A stretch of 64,000 bases of DNA from an uncultured Lachnospiraceae bacterium (GCA_947626415.1 CANQSA010000012.1:1-64000), one strand, 5' to 3'; positions 51,771 through 61,700 are shown, numbered from the stretch's first letter. A program made the numbers and translations. The notes: generated from the letters alone by a model not told the origin.

Positions 51771-51790
51771 CGTAAAAATGGATTGACAGA

Positions 51791-52102
51791 TTATTTATGG
51801 ATGAGTCCTTCTACTATGGAAGAGATGTTTTTTAACTGCTGCGAATTTAATTTTTTGAGATTTTCAGTCAGCATTTGCAGTTCTTCCGGCTGCTCAAGCT
51901 CCATATCGAAGAAATCCCGCGGAGAAACATGCAGATATTCGCAGATATAAAAAAATCCGCTCATAGACGGGAGCGCTTTTCCGGTTTCAATGTTATTGAT
52001 ATAGCCGGCGTTCTGCCCGATTGACAAACTCATATCTCGGGCGGATACCCCTTTTGCAATCCGAAGTTTTGCAAGCCTGATTGGAAAATCTTCAATATAC
52101 AT
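51791..52102 (-). CDS. XRE-family transcriptional regulator
   Basis: A 103-residue protein with a helix-turn-helix at about residues 8-65 (IRLAKLRIAKGVSARDMSLS, NAGYINNIETGKALPS). I choose ATG 52102 because AGAGGA lies eight bases upstream; a start at 52144 would lie upstream of a TATAAT-like box (52131-52136 on the minus strand). The C-terminal tail is helical (LTENLKKLNSQQLKNISSIV), perhaps for dimerisation. Its targets are unknown. Confidence 0.85.
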   Translation of the reverse strand: MYIEDFPIRLAKLRIAKGVSARDMSLSIGQNAGYINNIETGKALPSMSGFFYICEYLHVSPRDFFDMELEQPEELQMLTENLKKLNSQQLKNISSIVEGLIHK

Positions 52103-52180
52103 CTTATGTATCCTCTCGATTTTTTGTTCTATTATATCCGCCAAAAATTGACATTTATGGGAATATTTCCCTTAAAACAC

Positions 52181-52209
52181 TTGAAATATAGGATAATAGA
52201 TGATATAAT
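52181..52209 (+). promoter_or_regulatory. Plus-strand promoter without a nearby plus-strand gene
   Basis: TTGAAA (52181-52186), 17 bases, TATAAT (52204-52209). A transcript would run about 130 bases to a CGGCAGA/TCTGCCG hairpin (52310-52345) and then become antisense to trpF. Confidence 0.4.
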
Positions 52210-52324
52210 ATGAAGCGATATGGGAAATAAACTGATACATTTGGAATAGTGATACGACGGGTTGATGTGTTTTCCCGGCAGAGTTTTATTTGAAAAGTTA
52301 AGGAGCGATCGGCAGACAGAATGT

Positions 52325-52942
52325 TTAACCGCAGTCTATCTGCCGAATTTCATTTACGAGCCGCAGAATCTTCTCGCGGCTTTTTCCGATTCCATTGTCA
52401 TTTTCCACGCCGGAGCTGATATCGATGCCGTCGGCGCCGGTAGCCAGGATCGCTTCTGCCGCATTGTCAGGCGTGATCCCGCCGGCCAGCAGCATAAACT
52501 TATCGTCCCGCGGCAGACCTGAGATCAGAGACCAGTCAAACGGTTTTCCGCTGCCGGGGATCTGTGCGTCAAAGATATAGCCGATTACATTTGGATGTTT
52601 ATGAAACCGTTCATATTCAGAAAGATTGCTTACATTAAAAGCGCGAATGATCGGAATGGAAATCGAATTCAGCAGCCGGTCGCTGATTGCTCCATGAATC
52701 TGGATCAGAGAAAATCCGGCGGCTTCAATGGCACGGATCTGTTCTGCCGTAGGACTGATGGTAACGGCCACGGTCTGAATGGAAGAGGGAAGCCGTTTCA
52801 TAATGGAAACAGCCTGCTCGGTGCTGATATTCCGTTTGCTTTTGGGTACAAATTGGACAAAACCGGCATAGTCTACTCCCGCTTCTGTTAAATAGTTTGT
52901 TTCCTGCTCCTGCGTAATGCCGCAGATCTTGATTTGTTTCAT
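52325..52942 (-). CDS. trpF: Phosphoribosylanthranilate isomerase
   Basis: A 205-residue TIM-barrel enzyme. The catalytic base Cys7 is in KICGIT and the general acid Asp125 is in YIFDAQIPGSGKPFDW. The phosphate-binding glycines are in LLAGGITPDNA and GADGIDISSGVE. It isomerises phosphoribosylanthranilate in tryptophan synthesis. It stands alone, away from any trp operon and from the TrpB2 gene, with an XRE gene downstream. The length is normal for the family. Confidence 0.92.
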   Translation of the reverse strand: MKQIKICGITQEQETNYLTEAGVDYAGFVQFVPKSKRNISTEQAVSIMKRLPSSIQTVAVTISPTAEQIRAIEAAGFSLIQIHGAISDRLLNSISIPIIRAFNVSNLSEYERFHKHPNVIGYIFDAQIPGSGKPFDWSLISGLPRDDKFMLLAGGITPDNAAEAILATGADGIDISSGVENDNGIGKSREKILRLVNEIRQIDCG

Positions 52943-53125
52943 AAATACTCCTTTAAAAAAGCGGAACTGTGAACCTCTGTTTTCTCATATTGTATCGCAA
53001 ACCGGCCTGCTGTCAAGCATCTTTCCCGATTCGCGCGCAATTTTTTAATTGACTTTTTGGGGTGCCATGTTATAAATAAAAAGTAGAAATACGGCCGGAT
53101 AATCGAGCGGAAAGGCGGAAACAGC

Positions 53126-53671
53126 TTGGAAACAGAAGAAAGAAAAAATCGGATCTGCCGGATTGGGACTCCGCTGGGATCCATGACGGCAGCCTGTGAT
53201 CAGACGGCAATTACAGGGTTATGGTTTGAGCAGCAGAAATATTATGGAAGTACGTTAGGTCAGGGAGAGTCGGAAACAGAGACGGATATCGGAACCATAG
53301 AACTGTTTCGAGAATTGCAGATATGGCTGGCGGACTATTTCGCGGGGAAAAATCCATCGGTTACCATGCCGCTGCATCCGCAGGGCACAGAATTTCAGCG
53401 GCGTGTCTGGAAACTGCTGTCCGCGATTCCCTATGGGCAAACGACCACATATGGCGCGCTTGCGGGAATGCTGGAGCAGCAGACCGGCAGGCGCGCGTCC
53501 GCGCAGGCTGTAGGACAGGCGGTCGGCCATAATCCTATCGGGATCCTGATCCCCTGTCACCGCGTGATCGGCAGTGACGGAAGCCTGACCGGATATGCGG
53601 GCGGATTGGATAAAAAACAGAAATTACTGGAACTGGAACAGTGTTATCCGACTCTCCGGAAGAACGGATGA
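53126..53671 (+). CDS. Methylated-DNA--protein-cysteine methyltransferase
   Basis: A 181-residue DNA repair protein starting at TTG 53126 after a GGAAAGGCGG stretch. The C-terminal domain has FQRRVWKLLSAIPYGQTTTYGALA and the acceptor Cys144 in IPCHRVIGSDGSLTGYAGG. It removes alkyl groups from O6-alkylguanine by irreversible self-alkylation. It overlaps the convergent aldo/keto reductase by 28 bases. Confidence 0.93.
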   Translation: METEERKNRICRIGTPLGSMTAACDQTAITGLWFEQQKYYGSTLGQGESETETDIGTIELFRELQIWLADYFAGKNPSVTMPLHPQGTEFQRRVWKLLSAIPYGQTTTYGALAGMLEQQTGRRASAQAVGQAVGHNPIGILIPCHRVIGSDGSLTGYAGGLDKKQKLLELEQCYPTLRKNG

Positions 53672-54618
53672 TAGTCTAAAATCTGTTCGATCTCTGCCAG
53701 TACGTCGTCTGGCAGGGTAATGCCGCTGGCCGCCAGATTGCTCTCTAACTGAGAAGGCTTGGTGGCTCCGGTGATCAGGCTGGAGATTACAGGCTTACGC
53801 AGCGTCCACGCCAGCGCCAGAACGGACATGGGAATCCCCAGACCGTCGGCGATCTTAGACAGTTTCTCCACTTTATCCAGATTCTCGTCAGTCAGCATAT
53901 TGTTGATCTGTTTATCTGCCTGATGGGTAGCGCGGGAGCCTTCCGGCAGCGGCTGCCCTTTCTTATATTTGCCGGTGAGCAGACCCTGCGATAACGGGGA
54001 GAACGGTACGATCCCCATGCCGTTTTCTTCACAGATGCCCATGATCTCATCTTCGATATAGCGGTCCATCATATTGTACTGCGGCTGGATCACATTCATA
54101 GGACGAAGTCCCAGGTCTTTGATGATCCCCAGAGCCTTTTGAATCTGTACCGGGCTCCATTCGCTGACGCCGTAATACAGGATCTTTCCCTGCGCGACCA
54201 TATCGCTTAACGTCTGCAGCGTCTCTTCCATCGGAGTTTCCGGATCGAACCGGTGACAGAAATACATATCCAGATAATCCACCTGCAGATTTTTTAAAGA
54301 TTGATCCAACTGTTCAATGATGTGTTTCCGGGACAGTCCCCAGTCGTTGGCGCCGGGCCCCATCGGGAAAAAGACCTTGCTGGATACGACATAGGAGCTG
54401 CGGGGAAATTCCTTTAACACATTTCCCAGAAACCGTTCCGCGCCGCCGCCGCTGTATGCGTCTGCGCAGTCAAAGAAATTGACGCCGTTTTCGTGTGCCA
54501 GCCGGATAGTTTCCCGCGCAACATCCACGGCGCTGCCGCCGCCTAAATCGGTCATCCAGCTGCCGACTGCGATCTCGCTTACTTTCATGCCCCATTTTCC
54601 GATTTTTCGATATTTCAT
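53644..54618 (-). CDS. Aldo/keto reductase, Kv-beta/YghZ type
   Basis: A 324-residue NADPH-dependent reductase with the barrel start YRKIGKWGMKVSEIAVGSW, the catalytic segment FFDCADAYSGGGAE (Asp and Tyr of the tetrad), YFCHRFDP, and IPFSPLSQGLLTGKYKKG near the cofactor site. Members reduce small aldehydes such as methylglyoxal. The ATG has GGAG upstream. Its 3' end overlaps the convergent alkyltransferase gene. Confidence 0.92.
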   Translation of the reverse strand: MKYRKIGKWGMKVSEIAVGSWMTDLGGGSAVDVARETIRLAHENGVNFFDCADAYSGGGAERFLGNVLKEFPRSSYVVSSKVFFPMGPGANDWGLSRKHIIEQLDQSLKNLQVDYLDMYFCHRFDPETPMEETLQTLSDMVAQGKILYYGVSEWSPVQIQKALGIIKDLGLRPMNVIQPQYNMMDRYIEDEIMGICEENGMGIVPFSPLSQGLLTGKYKKGQPLPEGSRATHQADKQINNMLTDENLDKVEKLSKIADGLGIPMSVLALAWTLRKPVISSLITGATKPSQLESNLAASGITLPDDVLAEIEQILDYHPFFRRVG

Positions 54619-54761
54619 GCTCGATTCTCCTCCATTTCCTGATATCGCGTATTTACTTATAAAAACAGATTTGTTATAATGATACTATCATAAGCTCAGA
54701 CCTATTCTAAGTCAAGAGCGAATTGCGCGTGGAGTTTTATAAACAGAAAGAGAGGTATTTT

Positions 54762-56831
54762 ATGAAGGTTTACACAACGGACAATATCCGTAATGTGGTG
54801 CTGCTGGGACATGGCGGCAGCGGCAAGACTACGCTGACCGAAGCGATGGCGTATCTGACCGGAGCGATTACGCGAATGGGCAAGGTAACAGACGGGAATA
54901 CGATCAGCGATTACCGCAAAGAAGAGCAGAACCGGAAGTTTTCCATCGGTCTGTCGGTCGTTCCGTTAGAGTGGAACAATACGAAGATCAACATTCTGGA
55001 TGCGCCGGGATATCTGGACTTCGTAGGAGAGGCAGAGGCGGCAATCGCGGCGGCAGACGGCGCGGTCATCTGCGTGTCCGGCAAGGCAGGCGTGGAGGCC
55101 GGTACGAGGAAGGCCTGGGAGATGTGTGAGAAATATCATTTGCCGCGGATCGTCTATGTGACGGATATGGATATTGACAACGCCAGCTTCCGGCAGGTGG
55201 TTGCGGACTTGAAGGAACTGTACGGAAAATGTATTGCGCCGTTCCATCTGCCGATTCGTCAGAATGAGAAGTTTATCGGATATATTAATGTGATCAGCCG
55301 GACGGGGAATAAATGGCTGCCGGATGGAACCGTGGAGCCATTTGCGATTCCGGACTATTCTCTGGATAATATGAATCTGTGCCGGGACGCTCTGGTAGAA
55401 GCAGTGGCAGAGACCAGTGAAGAATTTATGGAGCGGTTTTTTGAAGGAGAAGAATTCTCTGAGGCGGAGATCCGCGCGGCCTTAAAATTAAATGTAGCGG
55501 ACGGCAGCATCGTGCCGGTTACCATGGGTTCCGCAATTTTGGTACAGGGCGTTTATACCCTGCTCGACGATATTGTCAAATATCTGCCCAGCCCGGATAA
55601 GCGGACCTGCGCGGGAATCAATATGCGGACGCATGAACTGTTTGAGGCCAACTATGATTTCTATAAATCCAAATCGGCGTTTATTTTTAAGACCATTGTA
55701 GATCCGTTTATCGGAAAATATTCCTTTATCAAGGTCTGCAGCGGCGTATTAAAGAGCGACGATACGGTTTATAACGTGGATAAGGACCAGGAGGAGCGGC
55801 TCTCCCGGCTTTATGTAATGCGGGGCAATAAGCCCATTGAGGTTCCGGAGCTGCATGCCGGCGATATCGGCGCCATCGGCAAGCTGTTTAAGGCCCGGAC
55901 AGGCGATACCATTTCGACCAGGACGAATCCGATCGAATACGCCAAAACGGAATATTCCGTGCCGTACACCTATATGCGCTACCGCGCAGTGAAAAAGGGC
56001 GATGAAGACCGAATTTCCCAGGCTTTGCAGAAGCTGACGCACGAGGATCAGACCATGCGGTACCGGAATGATGTGGAAAATCATCAGCTGCTGCTCTATG
56101 GAATGGGCGATCAGCATATCGAGGTACTGGCAAGCAGGCTGCTGCAGGAGTACCGGGTGGAGATCACGCTGGAGCGTCCGAAGGTCGCTTACAAAGAGAC
56201 TATTCTGGGCAATTCCGATGTGGAATCCAAATATAAGAAACAGTCCGGCGGGCACGGGCAGTACGGTCATGTCAAGATGACGTTCGAGCCGTCCGGCGAT
56301 CTGTCGGTTCCTTATATCTTTGAAGAAACCGTTGTAGGCGGCGCCGTTCCGCGGAATTATTTCCCGGCGGTGGAAAAGGGGCTGGATGAAGCCGTACAGA
56401 AAGGACCGATGGCAGGCTATCCGGTTGTGGGCGTAAAGGCTGTCCTGTACGACGGTTCTTACCATACGGTGGATTCTTCTGAACTGGCATTTAAGATGGC
56501 AACGCTTCAGGCATTTAAAGACGGCTTCATGAAAGCGAAACCGGTACTGCTGGAACCGGTGATGACACTTGTGGTAACCGTACCCGAAATGTATACCGGC
56601 GATATTATGAGCGGTCTGACCGGAAGACGGGGCAGGGTACTGGGCATGGAACCGGCAGGAACCGGAAAACAGCAGATCACTGCGGAGGTTCCGGAAAGCG
56701 AACTGTACGGCTATTGTACCGCTCTGCGTTCCGTAACAGGCGGCGCGGGAGAATTTTCCTATACCTTCGCCCGATATGAGCAGGCGCCCGCCAAGATCCA
56801 GGAGCAGGAGATCGCAAAGAAAAAAGAGTAG
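54762..56831 (+). CDS. Elongation factor G-like paralogue
   Basis: A 689-residue translational GTPase of the EF-G-II type, starting at ATG 54762 after AGAGAGG. The P-loop is GHGGSGKT (residues 16-23), the G3 motif reads DAPGYLDF rather than DTPGH, and the G4 motif reads TDMD rather than NKMD. Domains II to V are present (KQSGGHGQYGHVKM, GDIMSGLTGRRGRVLGM). These differences mark it as a paralogue of unknown role, not the main translocase. Related proteins hydrolyse GTP but may not promote translocation. Confidence 0.9.
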   Translation: MKVYTTDNIRNVVLLGHGGSGKTTLTEAMAYLTGAITRMGKVTDGNTISDYRKEEQNRKFSIGLSVVPLEWNNTKINILDAPGYLDFVGEAEAAIAAADGAVICVSGKAGVEAGTRKAWEMCEKYHLPRIVYVTDMDIDNASFRQVVADLKELYGKCIAPFHLPIRQNEKFIGYINVISRTGNKWLPDGTVEPFAIPDYSLDNMNLCRDALVEAVAETSEEFMERFFEGEEFSEAEIRAALKLNVADGSIVPVTMGSAILVQGVYTLLDDIVKYLPSPDKRTCAGINMRTHELFEANYDFYKSKSAFIFKTIVDPFIGKYSFIKVCSGVLKSDDTVYNVDKDQEERLSRLYVMRGNKPIEVPELHAGDIGAIGKLFKARTGDTISTRTNPIEYAKTEYSVPYTYMRYRAVKKGDEDRISQALQKLTHEDQTMRYRNDVENHQLLLYGMGDQHIEVLASRLLQEYRVEITLERPKVAYKETILGNSDVESKYKKQSGGHGQYGHVKMTFEPSGDLSVPYIFEETVVGGAVPRNYFPAVEKGLDEAVQKGPMAGYPVVGVKAVLYDGSYHTVDSSELAFKMATLQAFKDGFMKAKPVLLEPVMTLVVTVPEMYTGDIMSGLTGRRGRVLGMEPAGTGKQQITAEVPESELYGYCTALRSVTGGAGEFSYTFARYEQAPAKIQEQEIAKKKE

Positions 56832-56868
56832 AGGAGAAAATCTGTACAACAGATGAAATTACAATAAA

Positions 56869-57492
56869 ATGGCAGGAAAAACAGGACGAATTATCGCAAC
56901 CTTGATCAGTGTATTTTTTATGGGATTCACCCTTTCTATCCTGAAACTGGTGAATCTGGGAACCGACCCGTTTTCTTATATGAATCTTTCCATTTCGGCC
57001 AGATTCGGGATCGGGTTCGGAAACTGGCAGATGGCGCTTAATATTATCCTGTTTATTCCTGTTATTTTATGGGGCAGGAAACAGATCGGGATCGGTACGG
57101 TGCTGAATATGGTGCTGGTAGGATATACCGTGGATTTCTGTTTATGGCTCTGGAAAATCAGCGGATTTGAGACCTTATTTGACAGTATGGTATTCCGGCT
57201 CCTGATCATGATTCCTGCGCTTGCGGCGTTTATCGTTTCGGCGTCTGTTTATATGTCTACGAACTTGGGAACAGCGCCTTATGACGCGCTGCCTTTTATG
57301 ATCTCACAGAAGCTCCCGTCCGTTCCGTTTCAGTATATCCGTGTGGGCTGGGATTTTACCGCAGTCCTGATCGGGTTTATCTTCAGCGGAAGCGTCGGCG
57401 TGGTAACGATCCTGATGTCCCTGTTTTTAGGACAGACTGTTTCGCTTGTGGCGAAGAAAATGCCCCGCAGGCTTCGCGGAGAAGAGCGGTGA
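56869..57492 (+). CDS. YczE/YitT-like integral membrane protein
   Basis: A 207-residue membrane protein with five or six hydrophobic helices. The start ATLISVFFMGFTLSILKLVNLGTDPFSYMN and a second NLGTAPYDALPFMIS show the duplicated NLGTxPxD motif of the YczE family (COG2364). The function is not established. It follows the EF-G-like gene by 37 bases without a strong ribosome site. A small hairpin (GCGGTGA/TCACCGC, 57486-57503) overlaps its stop codon and may halt transcription between the convergent genes. Confidence 0.85.
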   Translation: MAGKTGRIIATLISVFFMGFTLSILKLVNLGTDPFSYMNLSISARFGIGFGNWQMALNIILFIPVILWGRKQIGIGTVLNMVLVGYTVDFCLWLWKISGFETLFDSMVFRLLIMIPALAAFIVSASVYMSTNLGTAPYDALPFMISQKLPSVPFQYIRVGWDFTAVLIGFIFSGSVGVVTILMSLFLGQTVSLVAKKMPRRLRGEER

Positions 57493-57503
57493 AAAATCAC
57501 CGC

Positions 57504-59408
57504 CTATTCCATTTCATGCAGCCATACTTTCATTTCGTTTTCACCCCGGTTATCCCATGCGTAATAGGGGATCGCGTAAAGTGTGACCGGTTCTGCGGCA
57601 GGGCGCTGATAGGTATACAGTGCATCTGACGGCGGGATCCGGTAACCTTCCATTTGCAGCGGTACAATCCCGTTTAGCAGGGATCTGGTATAAGGCAGTT
57701 CAGTAATGGAACTGTCTTTTTTGATGAAGATACCGCGCAGGTCACCGTCATGGTCCACGCCTTCAATACAATAAAGCAAAGGACCGCGCATAATGGCGAC
57801 ACATCCCAGATCTTCGCGGATGCTGGTGTTTGCGAAAACCCGCTGTGGGGTTATCGTGCAGGTCAGGCGGATCTGCGTAATACGGCCTGCCGTGAGCGGG
57901 ATCTGTGCATAACCGTGGATCACTTCCGGTAAAATCGGGTCCTCGTTTACTGTGATCTGATACATCGTGCACCAGTCGGGGATCCGGATACCGAAGAGGG
58001 AGATTGGGGTATCGGCAGCGGTGTCAATACAAAAATCGATCACGCCGTCCAATGGATAATCCGTAACGGTTTCCACGATAATTCCCTTTTCTTCAGACAG
58101 ATCCAGTCTGCCGCCGGCAAACAGATTAGCGTATAAAGCGGTGTCTTTTACAGTCCACAGATAAGTGCTGACGGAAGTCAGCAGTCTTGCCGCGTTCGGC
58201 GGACAGCAGGCACAGCCATACCACAAAGGACGGTGGGAAAGCACATGCTTGTGCGTCACACATTTTCCGTCATAAAGCGGATTGGCTTCCAGCGGATTTA
58301 CATAAAAGAAATTTTTGCCGTCCAAAGACATTCCTGCAAGTACGGTATTGTATAACGCGCGTTCCATCACATCCGCATAGCGGCTGTTCGGCAGAGGGGA
58401 GGCGTCCAGCATCTGCTTCGCAAAGAAGATCAGCCCGATGGAAGCGCAGGTCTCCGAGTAGTTGGTATCGTTAGGCAGATCATAGTCCATGGTAAAGGCT
58501 TCTCCCGTTCCGGTGGAACCGATGCTGCCGTTTATATACATGCGTCTGGCTGTCATACTGTCCCAAAGCGTTTCACAGGCAGCAAGCAGACTGTCGTCGC
58601 CGGCAGTTCGCCCGGCGTCCGCCATACCGGTATACAGATAAACTGCCCGTACCGCATGCCCCACGGCGTCCTCCTGTTTGCGTACCGGTGCGTAAGTCTG
58701 GGCGTATTCCTTATCGCTCGGATCCATGTCAAAATGAACCCAGCCGCGGTGTTTTGCTTCCTCTTCCAGATATTCCGGTTCTGTGCCCCGTTCGTTGATA
58801 AAATAGAGCGCAGTATCCAGATAAGCCTGTCTGCCGGTCGCGTGATATAAACGCATTAAAGCCAGTTCAATCTCCGGATGACCGGAAACGCCGCGTGTTC
58901 TGTCCTTGCCGAAACGGGCGCAGATGCAGTCCGCTGCTTTTTCCGCGATAGACAGCAGTGTGGTTTTTCCGGTTGATTCATAGTGGGCGACGCCTGCCTC
59001 GATCATATGCCCCATACAGTAAAGCTCATGGCATTCCTGCAGATTCTGCCATTTATGTTCCGGTTCTTTAATCGAGAAAAAGGTATCCAGATAGCCGTCT
59101 GCCTCCTGTGCTTTGCCGACCAGGCGAATGATCTCGTCGACCTGTGCTTCCAGCGCGGCGTCCGGTTTTAACGCCAGCGCATAAGACGCAGCCTCCAGCC
59201 ATTTTGCCACGTCGCTGTCCTGAAAAACCATGCCGTAAAATTTACCGTCCGCTTCTTTGGCGGCAATGCGGAAATTTTCAACAGCGTGGCTTTTTTCCAC
59301 ACCAGGAACCGCGTCATTTAAGATCTGATATTGATAAGGGAGAACCTGCCGTAAGATCAGATCCTGATAATATCCTAAAAAGTTGTCGGATAACTTATAA
59401 TTTTTCAA
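57504..59408 (-). CDS. Glycoside hydrolase family 127 beta-L-arabinofuranosidase-like
   Basis: A 634-residue cytoplasmic enzyme starting at a TTG codon with GGAGG nine bases upstream. The (alpha/alpha)6 barrel carries QECHELYCMGHMIEAGVAHY and the zinc-cysteine cluster region WYGCACCPPNAAR near residue 400, where the catalytic cysteine of GH127 lies. It should remove beta-L-arabinofuranose or related sugars from plant glycans and glycoproteins. It has no adjacent transporter, unlike many arabinose gene clusters. Confidence 0.92.
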   Translation of the reverse strand: MKNYKLSDNFLGYYQDLILRQVLPYQYQILNDAVPGVEKSHAVENFRIAAKEADGKFYGMVFQDSDVAKWLEAASYALALKPDAALEAQVDEIIRLVGKAQEADGYLDTFFSIKEPEHKWQNLQECHELYCMGHMIEAGVAHYESTGKTTLLSIAEKAADCICARFGKDRTRGVSGHPEIELALMRLYHATGRQAYLDTALYFINERGTEPEYLEEEAKHRGWVHFDMDPSDKEYAQTYAPVRKQEDAVGHAVRAVYLYTGMADAGRTAGDDSLLAACETLWDSMTARRMYINGSIGSTGTGEAFTMDYDLPNDTNYSETCASIGLIFFAKQMLDASPLPNSRYADVMERALYNTVLAGMSLDGKNFFYVNPLEANPLYDGKCVTHKHVLSHRPLWYGCACCPPNAARLLTSVSTYLWTVKDTALYANLFAGGRLDLSEEKGIIVETVTDYPLDGVIDFCIDTAADTPISLFGIRIPDWCTMYQITVNEDPILPEVIHGYAQIPLTAGRITQIRLTCTITPQRVFANTSIREDLGCVAIMRGPLLYCIEGVDHDGDLRGIFIKKDSSITELPYTRSLLNGIVPLQMEGYRIPPSDALYTYQRPAAEPVTLYAIPYYAWDNRGENEMKVWLHEME

Positions 59409-59585
59409 GCTCGATAACCTCCGTTTTCTGAATTTATAAACAGTATAAAAAAATTTACAGGAAAAAGCAATCCGATTTCTTGCATAAAAGGTTAGAAAAT
59501 AGTAGAATAAGGTTAGATTGTGCGGCGGGTTTCACTTATATTTCACGGGAAAAAATTAAAATCATCTATATTTGTGTAGAAAGCG

Positions 59586-60266
59586 GTGAATTACGTGCGG
59601 ATTAAAATTTTAATCGCGGAAGATGAAGAAATATTGTGCAATCTGCTGCGGGATATTTTGGAACAGCAGGGGTATGAAGTGATTCAGACCTTTAACGGGG
59701 AAGAAGCGGTCGCGCAGTTTTTTAAAGATACGGAGATCCAGCTGGTTATTCTGGATATTATGATGCCGAAGCTGAGCGGCTGGCAGGTTCTGGAAGAGAT
59801 CCGTCAGGTATCTCAGGTGCCGGTGATCCTGCTGACGGCGCTGGGAGATTCCGCCAGCGAGATCAAAGGGCTGGAGAGCGGTGCCAACGATTATATCAGC
59901 AAGCCTTTCAGCTATGAGATTCTGTGCGCCAGAGTTAAGGCAGCGCTGCGTTCGGCCGGATATCTGAACGGAGAAACGCTGCAGGTTGGCTGTATGGAGA
60001 TCATAGAAAAAGAGCATCAGGTATTGATCGAGGGGCAGCCGATCGTGCTGAACCACAAGGAATATCAGCTGCTTTCCTATATGGTGCATAACAGTAAGAT
60101 TGTTTTAGACAGAGATCGGATCCTGGCGGCAGTCTGGGGTTATGATTACGGCGGCACGACCAGAACGGTGGATACGCATATTAAGATGCTGCGCGCCAAG
60201 CTCGGCAAGGCGGGCAATTATATCAAGACCGTCCGGGGGACCGGTTACCGGTTTACGGTGGAGTAG
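59586..60266 (+). CDS. OmpR-family response regulator
   Basis: A 226-residue regulator with a receiver domain (phospho-acceptor Asp57 in LVILDIMMPKLSGW, Lys in ISKPFSYE) and a C-terminal winged helix (LNHKEYQLLSYMV, RTVDTHIKMLRAKLG, VRGTGYRFTVE). The start is GTG 59586 or GTG 59595; the latter gives the common RIKILIAEDEE start. The kinase follows after nine bases. It should control genes for envelope or nutrient responses, unspecified. Confidence 0.93.
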   Translation: MNYVRIKILIAEDEEILCNLLRDILEQQGYEVIQTFNGEEAVAQFFKDTEIQLVILDIMMPKLSGWQVLEEIRQVSQVPVILLTALGDSASEIKGLESGANDYISKPFSYEILCARVKAALRSAGYLNGETLQVGCMEIIEKEHQVLIEGQPIVLNHKEYQLLSYMVHNSKIVLDRDRILAAVWGYDYGGTTRTVDTHIKMLRAKLGKAGNYIKTVRGTGYRFTVE

Positions 60267-60275
60267 AGGAACTGC

Positions 60276-61700
60276 ATGAAAATCAATATGAAATACTTCC
60301 TGATGTTCGGCGGCTTTATGCTCGTCGTAATATTAGTGATGATTTTTTTGGATACCGCTTATTTAGAGCGGTATTACATTTTTCAGAACGAAAAAAATAT
60401 GCGGAATGTGGGAGAGGAGATCGCGGAGGCCTATCATGGGGAACTGGATCAGGTGAAACAGTATATCCGGGATACGGATGAAACCTGGAATTTTGTAATC
60501 CGGATCGCGCAGGCAGACGGACAACTGGTATATGACGCCAGACCGGGAATGGACGCGAATATCGGATTGGATCCGTTTACCCTTTCCAGGATCCGTGAGA
60601 ACCGGGAACAGCTTCAGGCGGGCGAAGCTCTGCAGTACACGGATATGGTGGAGGAATGGGCCAAGATCGTGTATATCAGGCAGATCGGAGATCTGTATTT
60701 AGTCATGCAGAAATCGTTAAACAGCATCAATCAGACCATTGACATTACCAATCAATTCCTTTTGATCTGCGGCTGCTGCCTGATCGTAGTCGGGCTGGGC
60801 GTTACTTATGTGGGAACCCGGAATATGACGCGAAGGATCGTCCGGATCAGTAAGCGCGCGGAGCGGATCGCGCAGATGGATTTTTCGGAACGGATCCCCG
60901 TAACCTCCAAGGATGAAATCGGCAGTCTGGCACAGTCGATCAATGAGATGTCGTATCGCCTGGATTCCAGTATCCGGAATCTGCAGGAGGATATTGACAA
61001 GCGCCGGCAGCTTGTACGGAATATGGCGCACGAATTGAAAACACCGGTTGCGGCAGTAAAAGGCTATGCCGAAGGCCTGCAGTTTGGAGTGGCAAATACG
61101 CCGGAAAAGATCCAGACCTATTGTGCAGTGATTGTGGAGGAATGTGATCGGATTGACGATTTGGTGCAGAAGATGCTGCTGCTGGCGAAAACAGATACGG
61201 TCGGGCAGCCGGGGATCGTGCGGCAGACAGTTTCGGCGGAAGAGCTGATCCAGATGCTGCAGAACCGGTTTCAGCTTAAAGTGCAGGAAAAGGAAATCCG
61301 GGGAGAGCAGTATTATGATGAGGCCTGTGCCCACATATATGGAGATAAAGAATTGCTGTTTCAGGCACTCAGCAATTATCTGGATAACGCGATCCGATAT
61401 TGTACGTATCGGGGCGTGATCCGGCTGGAGATTCGGGAGCAAAAGGATCGGATTGCTTTTACTGTATATAATGAAGGCAGCCCGATCCCGGAGGAAGAGC
61501 TGCCAAAATTGTGGGATGCATTTTATCGTGTTGACCAGTCCAGAACCCGGGGCGGCAGCCGGAATTATGGGATCGGATTGGCGATCGTCAATTCTGTTGC
61601 GCACGCCCACGGGGGAAATGTTTTTGTAAAAAATGAGGGAAATGGGGTTGTTTTCGGTTTCTGGATCCCCAAAACCCAGACGGCAGTCCGGTCGGATTAA
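60276..61700 (+). CDS. Sensor histidine kinase
   Basis: A 474-residue membrane kinase: helix at 7-27, extracytoplasmic domain to about 158, second helix 160-180, HAMP to about 235, dimerisation domain with His252 in AHELKTPVAAVKGYAEG, then the ATPase domain with NYLDNAIRYC and RNYGIGLAIVNSVAHAHGG. It partners the upstream OmpR-type regulator. The stop overlaps the convergent hydF stop by four bases. Confidence 0.94.
   Translation: MKINMKYFLMFGGFMLVVILVMIFLDTAYLERYYIFQNEKNMRNVGEEIAEAYHGELDQVKQYIRDTDETWNFVIRIAQADGQLVYDARPGMDANIGLDPFTLSRIRENREQLQAGEALQYTDMVEEWAKIVYIRQIGDLYLVMQKSLNSINQTIDITNQFLLICGCCLIVVGLGVTYVGTRNMTRRIVRISKRAERIAQMDFSERIPVTSKDEIGSLAQSINEMSYRLDSSIRNLQEDIDKRRQLVRNMAHELKTPVAAVKGYAEGLQFGVANTPEKIQTYCAVIVEECDRIDDLVQKMLLLAKTDTVGQPGIVRQTVSAEELIQMLQNRFQLKVQEKEIRGEQYYDEACAHIYGDKELLFQALSNYLDNAIRYCTYRGVIRLEIREQKDRIAFTVYNEGSPIPEEELPKLWDAFYRVDQSRTRGGSRNYGIGLAIVNSVAHAHGGNVFVKNEGNGVVFGFWIPKTQTAVRSD

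Noticed and set aside
51433-51786. Reading frames of 117 and 89 codons across the tRNA cluster.
   Set aside because: They are translations of tRNA genes and their spacers.
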